The notes under the pieces: model-generated
Told to the model about the DNA's origin: nothing
The model's input: only the letters and a program-made list of their open reading frames with translations
The model's database searches: none
Translations under genes and position numbers: made by a program
Assembly: GCA_945952175.1 (NCBI GenBank)
Contig: CAMFHW010000223.1
Span: 1 to 6,961, forward strand
Length of the DNA: 6,961 nt
Source of the DNA: an uncultured Phenylobacterium sp.
Lineage (GTDB): Bacteria > Pseudomonadota > Alphaproteobacteria > Caulobacterales > Caulobacteraceae
Direction of reading: 5' to 3'
Part shown: positions 1 through 6,718 of the stretch, in pieces
Position numbering within the stretch: the first letter of the stretch is position 1
Layout: the number at the start of each line of letters is the position of its first letter

Positions 1-484
1 GGTCAGCGTGGAGCTGATCGGCGCGCACCTTCGGCAGCAGGGCCTTGAGCTTGCGCACCACCCAGGCTTGGCCGCGATTGACGAAGGCGAAGCGCGCCTC
101 GACATCGGCGATCGCCATCGCCTGGTCATAGAAGCCGCCGACGGCGTCGGAGGGGGCGGCGCCCAGGGTCTTCAGGGTGCCGAGCAACATCTTGCACCAG
201 CGCACCTCGTCGCGCTGGATGACCTGGGCGAGGGCCTTGAGCTCGGGCCGGGCGGACTCCGCCACCAGGCGGGCCGCGACCTTCGCGCCGGCCCGCTCTG
301 CCTCGAGCAGGACATTGAGCTCCGCCGCCAGACTGTCGCGATCGAGGTAGCCCATATAGGCGTCGCCCGCGTCTGCGGCGTAGCAAACGGGCGAGCTCAC
401 CTCGACAGGATCGCGCGCGCCGACCTCGGCGCCGGCGGCGCGGTCCGGCGTTGCGGGGTCGCTTGGCTTAGGCGCGGCGCCCAT
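1..484 (-). CDS. DUF6306-like helical (ferritin-like?) protein, C-terminus cut by window edge
   Basis: An open frame runs from an ATG at 484 off the left edge, giving 161 codons without a stop; the true end lies outside. The start is supported by a GGAGG ribosome site (complement of 492-496) seven bases upstream and by a one-base TGATG overlap with the stop of the superoxide dismutase gene, so the two are probably translationally coupled. Residues 1-30 are a low-complexity Ala/Pro/Asp-rich lead. A segment containing SPVCYAADAGDAYMGYLDRD (31-50) follows, then predicted amphipathic helices. Recognisable blocks are ELNVLLEAERAGA (55-67), RDEVRWCKML (91-100), and FVNRGQAWVVRKLKALLP (134-151). From memory these match the uncharacterised DUF6306 family. 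The acidic residues in the first two helical blocks resemble a ferritin-like four-helix bundle, but metal binding is inference. Function is unknown; its place behind an Fe-type superoxide dismutase suggests an iron or oxidative-stress role. No signal peptide or membrane segment is seen. Confidence 0.8.
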   Translation of the reverse strand, partial: MGAAPKPSDPATPDRAAGAEVGARDPVEVSSPVCYAADAGDAYMGYLDRDSLAAELNVLLEAERAGAKVAARLVAESARPELKALAQVIQRDEVRWCKMLLGTLKTLGAAPSDAVGGFYDQAMAIADVEARFAFVNRGQAWVVRKLKALLPKVRADQLHAD

Positions 485-1128
485 CACGACGCCTCCGATC
501 CTCGCGGGTAGCGCCAAGCCGCCTTGCCGGCCGTCGCGGCCGCGAACTGGCGGTCCGCGAAGTCCCAATTGACCAGCAGATCCCACCAGGCGTCGAGGAA
601 GCCGGCGCGGTCGTTCGCGTGGTCGAGATAATAGGCATGCTCCCAAACGTCGCACACGAGCAGCGGGATGGCCGCAGGCTCGGTCACGGGCGTGGCCGCG
701 TCGTGGGTGGAGATCACCGTCAGGCGGCCGTCCTTATGGACAAGCCAGACCCAGCCGGAGCCGAAGTGCGCCGCCCCTTCGGCCGTGAACGCCTTGCGAA
801 GCTCCACCAGGCCGCCGAAGTCGGCGTCGATCGCGCTGGCCAACTCAGCGCCCGGTCCGCCCCCGCCGCCGCGGCGCATGCACTGCCAGAAGAACCCGTG
901 GTTCCAGGCCTGGGCGGCGTTGTTGAAGAGCTTGCGATCACCCTCGCTATGCGCCTCCACGACGATGTCCTCCAGGTCCGTCGCTGGCCGGGTCTTGGCC
1001 GCCAGCAATTCGTTGGCCACTTGAACGTAGCGGGCGTGGTGCTTGCCGTGATGGGTCCGGAGCGTGGTTTCGGACAGGACGGGACGAAGGTCGCCGTAGC
1101 CGTAGGGAAGATCGGGCAGGATGAGCAT
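484..1128 (-). CDS. sodB: Superoxide dismutase, Fe-type (Fe/Mn family)
   Basis: A 214-residue cytoplasmic enzyme (no signal peptide) that converts superoxide to peroxide and oxygen. By alignment from memory with E. coli SodB, the four metal ligands are H26 (in THHGKHHARYV), H77 (in NNAAQAWNHGFFW), D160 and H164 (in DVWEHAYYLD). Y34 matches the gateway tyrosine. Metal preference looks like iron. The active-site glutamine is Q73 in the AAQAWNH block, where Fe enzymes carry it, while the region that holds the glutamine in Mn enzymes reads STHDAATP with alanine. A cambialistic enzyme cannot be excluded. Length is slightly above the usual 190-200 residues because of a Gly-rich turn (87-93) and a tail after NWDF. 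An AGAGGAG ribosome site (complement of 1134-1140) sits five bases before the ATG. It follows metB by 12 bases and overlaps the next gene by one base, so it is part of the operon. Confidence 0.93.
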   Translation of the reverse strand: MLILPDLPYGYGDLRPVLSETTLRTHHGKHHARYVQVANELLAAKTRPATDLEDIVVEAHSEGDRKLFNNAAQAWNHGFFWQCMRRGGGGGPGAELASAIDADFGGLVELRKAFTAEGAAHFGSGWVWLVHKDGRLTVISTHDAATPVTEPAAIPLLVCDVWEHAYYLDHANDRAGFLDAWWDLLVNWDFADRQFAAATAGKAAWRYPRGSEAS

Positions 1129-1140
1129 CGGCGCTCCTCT

Positions 1141-2346
1141 CTATTGAACAGGGACGGCCGCCCCGGCGGGACGGTTGGCCAGCACGCTGTGCAGCCCGGC
1201 GTCGAGGTCGGCGAGCAGGTCGGTCTCGGCTTCCAGGCCCACAGAGAGCCGCAAAAGGCCGCTGGTGATGCCGGCGGTGGCGCGCGCCTCGGGACTCATC
1301 CCGACGTGGGTCATGGTTTCGGGGTGCGCGACCAGGCTTTCGATGCCGCCGAGCGACTCCGCGAGGGTGAAGACCCGCAGCGCGCCGACGAAGGCGCGCA
1401 CGGCTTCAAGGCCGCCGCGCAGCTCGAAGCTCAGCATCGCGCCGAAGCCGCGTTGCTGGCGCGCGGCGAGGGCGTGGCTGGGATGGCTGGGAAGACCCGG
1501 ATAGTGGACCGCCTTCACCGCCGGGTGGCCCACGAGGAAGATGGCGAGAGCGCCGGCGGTCTGCTGCTGGCGCTCGATGCGGGGAAACAGCGACCGCACC
1601 CCCCTCAGGGTGAGATAGGCGTCGAAGGGCGCGCCCCCCACGCCCGTGCTGGTCCCCCAGGTCGACAACCCCTCCAGGCCGCCGGGATATGCCGCGATCA
1701 CGGCGCCGCCGACGACGTCGGAATGGCCGTTGAGGTATTTGGTCGTCGAGTGGATGACGTAATCCGCCCCCAGCCGGATCGGCTGCTGCAGGGCCGGCGA
1801 GAGGAAGGTGTTGTCGACCGCCACCGCGGCGCCGGCCGCCTTGGCCTGTTCGGCCAGGCTCGCGATATCCACCACCCGCATGAGCGGGTTGCTCGGCGTC
1901 TCGATCAGCAAGAGGCTCGGCGAGTCCTCCAGCGCCAGGGCCACCGCCAGCTCGTCGGCCTGGTCGACGAAGACCACGCTGAACTGCCGGCGGGCGGCGC
2001 GCGCCGCCAGGAGCCGATAGGTGCCCCAGTAGCAATCGTGCGGCGCCACCACCAGATCGTCCGCCCCCCTCCGCGAGAGGTCGATGGCGGCCATGCCGCT
2101 GGCGGTGATCAAGGCGCCGGCGCCGCCTTCCAGCTTGGCCAGGGTGTCGGCCAGCATGTCCCGGCTGGGGTTGGCGGCGCGGCTGTAGGCGTAGGGGCCC
2201 TCCCGCTCGACGCCCTCGAAGGCGAAGGTGCTGGAGAGATAGAGCGGCGGAGCGACCGCGCCGAAAGCCGCATCCGTCCCGATGCCGTTCGCGGCGGCGA
2301 CGGTCTCTGGCGCTTTGGCCGGCGGCTTCGGCGCGGACCCGGTCAT
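1141..2346 (-). CDS. metB: Cystathionine gamma-synthase (PLP enzyme of Cys/Met metabolism)
   Basis: A 401-residue fold-type I PLP enzyme that joins cysteine to an activated homoserine to give cystathionine. The Schiff-base lysine is K203 in HSTTKYLNGHSDVVGG. D178 (AVDNTFLSPALQ) contacts the PLP ring nitrogen, Y54 and R56 (AYSRAANPSRD) bind the phosphate of the neighbouring subunit's cofactor, Y106 stacks on the ring (HDCYWGTYRL), and R366 (LLRLSVGLE) holds the substrate carboxylate. The C-terminal third, with FTLAESLGGIESL and MTHVGMSPEARATAGI, closely resembles E. coli MetB, including its E325-S326 pair (here E336, S337). This argues against cystathionine beta-lyase or a sulfhydrylase, though family members are easily confused. 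Two residues on the succinyl side of the E. coli site appear as A53 and A57. The chosen ATG overlaps the peroxiredoxin stop by four bases (ATGA) and lacks a good ribosome site, implying coupling. The frame stays open upstream through the peroxiredoxin gene, but that stretch is an out-of-frame shadow. Confidence 0.85.
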   Translation of the reverse strand: MTGSAPKPPAKAPETVAAANGIGTDAAFGAVAPPLYLSSTFAFEGVEREGPYAYSRAANPSRDMLADTLAKLEGGAGALITASGMAAIDLSRRGADDLVVAPHDCYWGTYRLLAARAARRQFSVVFVDQADELAVALALEDSPSLLLIETPSNPLMRVVDIASLAEQAKAAGAAVAVDNTFLSPALQQPIRLGADYVIHSTTKYLNGHSDVVGGAVIAAYPGGLEGLSTWGTSTGVGGAPFDAYLTLRGVRSLFPRIERQQQTAGALAIFLVGHPAVKAVHYPGLPSHPSHALAARQQRGFGAMLSFELRGGLEAVRAFVGALRVFTLAESLGGIESLVAHPETMTHVGMSPEARATAGITSGLLRLSVGLEAETDLLADLDAGLHSVLANRPAGAAVPVQ

Positions 2347-2975
2347 GACGGCAGCCGCACCACCCGAAGGTAGGGCTTCTGGGTCTCCCACCCTTGCGGG
2401 AAACGCGCCTTGGCGTCCTCGTCCGACAGGCTGGGGACGATGATGACCGGATCGCCCTGGCGCCAGTTCACCGGCGTGGCGACCTTCTCGTTGTCGGTGA
2501 GCTGCAGGCTGTCGATGGTGCGCAGGATTTCCTGGAAATTGCGTCCGGCGCTCGGCGGATAGGTGAGGATCAGGCGGATCTTCTTGTTGGGATCGACCAC
2601 ATAGACCGCACGCACCGTCAAGGTCGCGTCGCTCTCGGGGTGGATCATGCCGTAGAGGCTCGACACCTTCTGATCCGCATCGCCCAGGATCGGATAGTTG
2701 ACCGCCTGGCCCTGGGTTTCGGCGATGTCGCCGGCCCAGCGGTTGTGCGAATCGACGGGATCGACCGACAGGGCGATCGGCTTGACGCCGCGCTTGTCCC
2801 ACTCCGGCTTCAGGCGCGCGACCTCGCCCAGCTCGGTCGTGCAGACCGGGGTGAAGTCCTTCGGGTGGCTGAAAAGGATGCCCCACGAGCCCCCAAGCCA
2901 CTCATGGAAGCGGATCGGGCCTTCGGTGCTCTCTTGTTCGAAATCGGGGGCGATCTGGCCCAGTTGCAACGACAT
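2343..2975 (-). CDS. 1-Cys peroxiredoxin (AhpC/TSA superfamily, Prx6 type)
   Basis: A 210-residue thiol peroxidase that reduces H2O2, organic peroxides or peroxynitrite. The peroxidatic cysteine is C45 in DFTPVCTTE, with T42 and P43 completing the PxxxT/SxxC-type loop, and R122 in TVRAVYVVDP is the likely activating arginine. C45 is the only cysteine in the protein, so there is no internal resolving thiol. The catalytic cycle must be completed by an outside reductant such as glutathione or another low-molecular thiol (family knowledge, not visible here). The C-terminal extension with VATPVNW (165-171) and the long tail to residue 210 is characteristic of the Prx6 subfamily and sets it apart from shorter AhpC or Bcp proteins. 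A strong AGGAGA ribosome site (complement of 2981-2986) lies five bases before the ATG. It follows cysI by 32 bases and overlaps metB by four. No signal peptide is seen, so it is cytoplasmic. Confidence 0.93.
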   Translation of the reverse strand: MSLQLGQIAPDFEQESTEGPIRFHEWLGGSWGILFSHPKDFTPVCTTELGEVARLKPEWDKRGVKPIALSVDPVDSHNRWAGDIAETQGQAVNYPILGDADQKVSSLYGMIHPESDATLTVRAVYVVDPNKKIRLILTYPPSAGRNFQEILRTIDSLQLTDNEKVATPVNWRQGDPVIIVPSLSDEDAKARFPQGWETQKPYLRVVRLPS

Positions 2976-3007
2976 TGGCGTCTCCTGTTCGAGCTGACGG
3001 CGGCACG

Positions 3008-4750
3008 TCAGGTGTTGAAGTCCCGGCCCGCTTTGACTTCGGGCACGTAACCGGCGCGGATGGCGAAATCCCCGAACCGTTCGCCGTCGAGGCGCTCGCG
3101 GGCGTAGTGGGCGATGACGGTGTCGAGCCGGGCGAGGATGGCCGCCTCGCCGACGTTCTCCAGGTCCATCTTGTTGAGCCGCTGGCCGTGAAAGCCGCCG
3201 CCCAGATAGAGGTTGTACTTGCCGGGCGCGCGGCCGGTCAGGCCGATCTCGGCGATGTAGGGCCGCGAGCAGCCGTTGGGACAGCCGCTGATCCGCAGGG
3301 TGATCGGCTCCTCTGCGAGACCGTGGCGCTCAAGGATGGCGTCGATCTGCGGGAGCAGGGCGGGCAGGTAGCGCTCGGCCTCGGCCATGGCGAGGCCGCA
3401 GGTCGGGAGGGCGACGCAGGCGATGGCGTTGCGACGAAGCCCGCTCTGCACATTCAGCTCGGCCAGGCCGAAGCCTTCCAACAAGCCGTCGATCAGCTGC
3501 CGGTCGCGCGCCGCGACATTGGCGATGATCAGGTTCTGGTTGGGCGTCAGCCGAAAGCCCCCTGGGTGCGCGCGGGCGATTTCGCGCAAGCCGTCGAGCA
3601 GGGGCCGGCCCGGACGATTGTCCAGGCGGCCGGCCTCGACGAACAAGGTGTAGTGGTGGCGGCCGTCTTCGCCCTGGCGCCAGCCGAAGGTGTCGCCGTT
3701 GGTCGTGAACGCGACCGGGCGCGCGGGCGCAAACGCGAAGCCCTGGCGGGCCTCGATCTCGCGAACGATCCAGTCGAGCCCCTTGTCGTCGACGGTGTAT
3801 TTGAAGCGCGCTCGCGCGCGATCGCGGCGGTCGCCGAAGTCGCGCTGCACGGCCATCACCGCGTCGCTGACCGCGAGCACCTGGTCCTTGGGGATGAAGC
3901 CGATCACGTCGGCCAGGCGCGGATAGGTGGCCGGCGCCTGGTCGGTGCGGCCCATGCCGCCGCCGATCGCCACGTTGAACCCCTCCAGGCCGTCGGGTCC
4001 GGCGATGGCGATGAAGCCCAGGTCCTGGGTGTAGACGTCGATGTCGTTGATCGGCGGGATGACAAAGCCGATCTTGAACTTCCGCGGCATGTAGGTGCGG
4101 CCGTAGAAGGGCTCTTCGGGGGCCGAGCCGGCGATCCGCTCCTCGCCGTACCAGATCTCGTGATAGGCCCGCATGCGCGGGATGGCGTGGTCGCTGGCGC
4201 GCTTGGCCAGGTCGTAGACCTCAGCATGGACCGCCGAGAGGTGAGGATCCACCGAACACATCACCCCGCGGGCGTCGTCGCCGCAGGCTGAGACCGTATC
4301 GAGCAGCACGGTGTGCAGCTTCTGGATCAGCGGCCGCAGGCTGTCCTTCAGCACCCAGTGGAACTGGAAGGTCTGCCGCGTGGTGATCCTCAAGGTCTCG
4401 CCGCCGTGCTCGCGCGCCAGGGCGTCGAGGGTCAGCCATTGTTCGGACGTGCAGACCCCGCCGGCCAGGCGCACCCGCACCATGAACTGGTAGGCCGGCT
4501 CCAGCTTCTGCCGCCGGCGCTCGTCGCGCAGGTCACGGTCATCCTGCTGGTAGATGCCCTGGAACTTCATCAGCTTGGTGTCGGATTCGGTGACCGCGCC
4601 GGTGATGCGGTCCAGCAAGCTGAGCGCGATGGTGCCGCGCAGCTGATCGCTGTCGGCCTTGAGCGTCTCGTCGGGCCCGAGGCGGTCGAGCGGCTGGGAG
4701 AGGTCGCGGCTGCGGTCGGTGGGGGCGTGCGGGGAGGGCGCCAGGTCCAT
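3008..4750 (-). CDS. cysI: NADPH-sulfite reductase hemoprotein beta subunit
   Basis: A 580-residue protein, close to E. coli CysI (570). It carries siroheme and a [4Fe-4S] cluster and performs the six-electron reduction of sulfite to sulfide with electrons from CysJ. The cluster cysteines are C445 and C451 (ACVALPTCGLAMAEAERYLP) and C490 and C494 (ISGCPNGCSRP), the last also bridging to siroheme. Anion- and siroheme-binding basic residues line up with E. coli R83, R153, K215 and K217 as R92 (VRVRLAGGV), R161 (DARGVMCSVDP), K224 and K226 (MPRKFKIGF). Other family blocks are FQGIYQQDDRD (63-73), TTRQTFQFH (123-131) and LTPNQNLIIANV (401-412). All catalytic residues are present, so the enzyme looks intact. 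The ATG overlaps the cysJ stop by one base (TGATG), matching the expected 1:2 subunit coupling. The reading frame extends upstream to 5047 inside cysJ, but that part has no family similarity and the overlap-coupled start is preferred. The N-terminal 25 residues are a variable tail. Confidence 0.96.
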   Translation of the reverse strand: MDLAPSPHAPTDRSRDLSQPLDRLGPDETLKADSDQLRGTIALSLLDRITGAVTESDTKLMKFQGIYQQDDRDLRDERRRQKLEPAYQFMVRVRLAGGVCTSEQWLTLDALAREHGGETLRITTRQTFQFHWVLKDSLRPLIQKLHTVLLDTVSACGDDARGVMCSVDPHLSAVHAEVYDLAKRASDHAIPRMRAYHEIWYGEERIAGSAPEEPFYGRTYMPRKFKIGFVIPPINDIDVYTQDLGFIAIAGPDGLEGFNVAIGGGMGRTDQAPATYPRLADVIGFIPKDQVLAVSDAVMAVQRDFGDRRDRARARFKYTVDDKGLDWIVREIEARQGFAFAPARPVAFTTNGDTFGWRQGEDGRHHYTLFVEAGRLDNRPGRPLLDGLREIARAHPGGFRLTPNQNLIIANVAARDRQLIDGLLEGFGLAELNVQSGLRRNAIACVALPTCGLAMAEAERYLPALLPQIDAILERHGLAEEPITLRISGCPNGCSRPYIAEIGLTGRAPGKYNLYLGGGFHGQRLNKMDLENVGEAAILARLDTVIAHYARERLDGERFGDFAIRAGYVPEVKAGRDFNT

Positions 4751-6594
4751 CAGTAGACGTCCCTCTGATAACGGTGATCGCGAGCCATGGCGCGGAGCCG
4801 GTCTTCGGCCTCCTCGCGGGTCAGGCCGGCCTGCGAGACGAAGACGCTGGCCAAGGCGTCGTGGACATCGGGCGCCAGACGGGCGGCGTCGCCGCAGACG
4901 TAGACGCTGGCCCCGTCCTCGATCCAGGCGTGGACCTCGGCGGCGTGCTCGACCAGCCGGTGCTGGACATAGTACTTTTGCGCCGCGTCGCGGGAGAAGG
5001 CGACGTCCATCCGGGTCAGCGTCTTGTCGCGGAGCCAGGCCTGCCATTCGGTCTGGTAGAGGAAGTCCGTGCGGAAGTTGCGCTCGCCGAACAGCAGCCA
5101 GGACCGGCCCGTCGCGCCCTCGGCCTCGCGATGCTGCAGGAAGGCGCGATAGGGGGCGACGCCGGTTCCGGCTCCGATCAGGATGATCGGCCGCTCGGGC
5201 TCGGGCAGGCGGAAGTGCGGATTGGTCTGGACATAGACGGGCAGGGTGTCCTCGGCGCCCAGCCGGTGGGCGAGTTGCCCGGAGGCGACCCCGAACCGCG
5301 GCGTTCCGTGCAGGGTGAAATGGACGGTCGACACCGTCAGATGGGCTTCATCGTCGACCGCCAGGGGACTGGACGCGATCGAATAGAGCCTGGGCTGCAG
5401 CGGCCGAAGGCCGGCGGTCAGCGCGGCCGGGGCCACGCCGGGCGCCGGAAAGGCCCGGACGATGTCGATGACCTGATGGCCACGCAGGAATTCGTTGCGG
5501 GCGTCGAGGCGATCCTCGGCGAGCAACCCCTTGAGCTCGCCGGCGTCGGTGACGTCCGCCCATTGCTGCAGGAAGCGGGGCGTGGCGACCGTCACCTCAT
5601 AGTCGGCCTCCAGGGCCTCGCCCAGCGATCGCGGGCCGGCCTTGCCGGGAAGAGTCGCAGAGGCCGTGAGCTTGAGGGCGTCCAGCAAGGCCTCGACCAC
5701 GGCGGGATCGTTGCGCGCCTGCAGGCCGAGCGCGTCCCCTGGCGCGTAGTTCAGTCCAGAACCCGCGAGCGAGAGCTCGACGTGGCGGGTTTCCTTGCTC
5801 GATCCGCGACCTGTGAGGACGAAGTTGTCGAGGATCGCCGCCTGAAACGGATTGCGCTTGTCATGGGAAACGACCGCCACCGGCGCGCCGAGCCTGGGGG
5901 ATAGCTCGAACTCGGCGGATGCGGCGGCGGTCGCCCTCCCTGCGCCCTGAAGGGTGTCGGGCGCACACAAGGGGAGCACGGCGGCGATCCACGCCGCCGC
6001 CGGCTCCTCGTAATCGACGTCGCAGTCGGTCCGGGGGTGGAGGCGACGGGCCCCCAGATCCTCCAGACGTCGATCCAGACGGCGCCCTGCCTCGCAGTAG
6101 CGCTCGTAGGTGGAATCTCCCAAGGCGAGGACGGAGAACCGCAGGTGCTCCAGTCGCGGGGCCTTGCGGCCTTCGATGAACTCGAAAAAGTCGGCCGCGC
6201 CCTGCGGCGGATCGCCTTCGCCGTGCGTGCTGGAGATGAGCAGGAGATCCTGCTCGTCCTTCAGGCGGCGGGTCTTGTAGTCGGCCATGTCGGCGAGTTG
6301 GACGACGATGCCCATCGCCTTGGCTTGGGCGGCCACGTCCTTGGCCAAGGTCTCGCTGTTGCCGGTCTCGCTGGCATAGAGGATGGTCAAGGTGCGCACG
6401 TCGGACGAGGCCGAGGCGGGCGGTCCGCTCGCCGCGCCTGCCAGGGCGGTACGCCGACGGGCGCCGTCGTCGTGACCGGCGAAATAGCCGCTGACCCAGA
6501 GCATTTGTTCGGGGCTCAGGCTGACCGCAAGCGCGCGGATCAGGCCCCATTGCTCCTCGCTCAGCCCGGGACCTGGGAATTCCGTCAAAGTCAT
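4750..6594 (-). CDS. cysJ: NADPH-sulfite reductase flavoprotein alpha subunit
   Basis: A 614-residue diflavin reductase (E. coli CysJ is 599) that moves electrons from NADPH through FAD and FMN to CysI. In order, an N-terminal segment with LSPEQMLWVSGYFAG (26-40) matches the E. coli region linked to oligomer assembly. A flavodoxin domain follows (about 68-210) with FMN loops YASETGNSET (73-82) and SSTHGEGDPP (121-130). The FAD domain (about 235-455) has RLYSIAS (402-408) and FGVASGQLA (434-442). The NADPH domain (about 465-614) has GAGTGVAPYRAF (474-485), YVCGDA (565-570), and the usual terminal RYQRDVY ending in the flavin-stacking tyrosine. A poor-complexity linker at 44-64 joins the first two parts. 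No clear Shine-Dalgarno sequence precedes the ATG; the start is chosen because the N-terminal homology begins a few residues downstream and no better in-frame start is obvious. It is the first gene of the operon, preceded by a structured leader and a divergent LysR gene. Confidence 0.96.
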   Translation of the reverse strand: MTLTEFPGPGLSEEQWGLIRALAVSLSPEQMLWVSGYFAGHDDGARRRTALAGAASGPPASASSDVRTLTILYASETGNSETLAKDVAAQAKAMGIVVQLADMADYKTRRLKDEQDLLLISSTHGEGDPPQGAADFFEFIEGRKAPRLEHLRFSVLALGDSTYERYCEAGRRLDRRLEDLGARRLHPRTDCDVDYEEPAAAWIAAVLPLCAPDTLQGAGRATAAASAEFELSPRLGAPVAVVSHDKRNPFQAAILDNFVLTGRGSSKETRHVELSLAGSGLNYAPGDALGLQARNDPAVVEALLDALKLTASATLPGKAGPRSLGEALEADYEVTVATPRFLQQWADVTDAGELKGLLAEDRLDARNEFLRGHQVIDIVRAFPAPGVAPAALTAGLRPLQPRLYSIASSPLAVDDEAHLTVSTVHFTLHGTPRFGVASGQLAHRLGAEDTLPVYVQTNPHFRLPEPERPIILIGAGTGVAPYRAFLQHREAEGATGRSWLLFGERNFRTDFLYQTEWQAWLRDKTLTRMDVAFSRDAAQKYYVQHRLVEHAAEVHAWIEDGASVYVCGDAARLAPDVHDALASVFVSQAGLTREEAEDRLRAMARDHRYQRDVY

Positions 6595-6618
6595 CGTTCG
6601 CCGCGTCTTCGCCCGTAG

Positions 6619-6650
6619 GCCCCTGCCGGTTCGAAGGGGCTCGAACCGGC
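6619..6650 (-). promoter_or_regulatory. Interlocking inverted repeats, candidate cysJ leader RNA switch or operator
   Basis: Two perfect inverted repeats are interleaved. GCCGGTTCGA (6625-6634) is the exact reverse complement of TCGAACCGGC (6641-6650) across a 6-base loop AGGGGC (6635-6640). That whole loop is the exact reverse complement of GCCCCT (6619-6624), which directly abuts the first arm. In the cysJ-sense RNA the order is 5' arm, loop, 3' arm, loop-complement. A 10-bp hairpin and a 6-bp hairpin would compete; a full pseudoknot is sterically doubtful because no linker bases remain. The element ends 24 bases before the cysJ ATG. It could be an RNA switch affecting initiation or a DNA operator; neither role is shown by sequence alone. 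Confidence 0.5.
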
Positions 6651-6656
6651 TTCACT

Positions 6657-6718
6657 TTGCGACGGCGGCACGCAACAAACAAACGAATGGTATTGCGGTT
6701 TCAAAGCAAAAGTGTTGC
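6657..6718. promoter_or_regulatory. Candidate LysR-type binding half-sites (TTGC / GCAA)
   Basis: Alternating complementary tetramers occur at TTGC 6657-6660, GCAA 6672-6675, TTGC 6693-6696, GCAA 6706-6709 and TTGC 6715-6718. The first pair extends to TTGCG-N9-CGCAA (6657-6675); the second is TTGC-N9-GCAA (6693-6709). Their centres are about 35 bases apart, near three helical turns, resembling the paired recognition and activation sites typical of LysR-type tetramers. The dyads do not fit the classic T-N11-A rule precisely, so assignment to the neighbouring regulator is inference. Confidence 0.4.

Noticed and set aside
126..386. Minus-strand 86-codon frame within the DUF6306 gene
   Set aside because: It is an Arg-rich shadow; the overlapping frame from 484 has conserved helical blocks and a ribosome site.
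619..2373. Long plus-strand open frame (584 codons) opposite sod and metB
   Set aside because: It is antisense to two clearly recognisable enzymes, its translation is low-complexity and matches no family I know, and long antisense open frames are common in GC-rich genes.
2347..2901. N-terminal extension of MetB (frame open up to 2901)
   Set aside because: The extra 185 codons lie inside the peroxiredoxin gene in another frame and look nonsensical; family homology begins just after the ATG at 2346, which has an ATGA overlap.
4751..5047. N-terminal extension of CysI into cysJ
   Set aside because: The 99 extra codons are an Arg/Pro-rich shadow of cysJ; CysI homology and normal length start at the ATG at 4750.
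2975..5904. Plus-strand open frames opposite cysI and cysJ (2975-4291, 4774-5904)
   Set aside because: They mirror the codon bias of the minus-strand genes, show no recognisable motifs and lack ribosome sites.
6619..6650. Known SAM-II-type riboswitch or a tRNA T-arm fragment
   Set aside because: The conserved core bases of SAM-II are not visible. Although GGTTCGA occurs, the arm is a long symmetric palindrome with no acceptor or anticodon stems around it.
6625..6650. Rho-independent terminator
   Set aside because: The stem is strong, but no T-run follows in either direction, and its position between divergent starts gives nothing to terminate.
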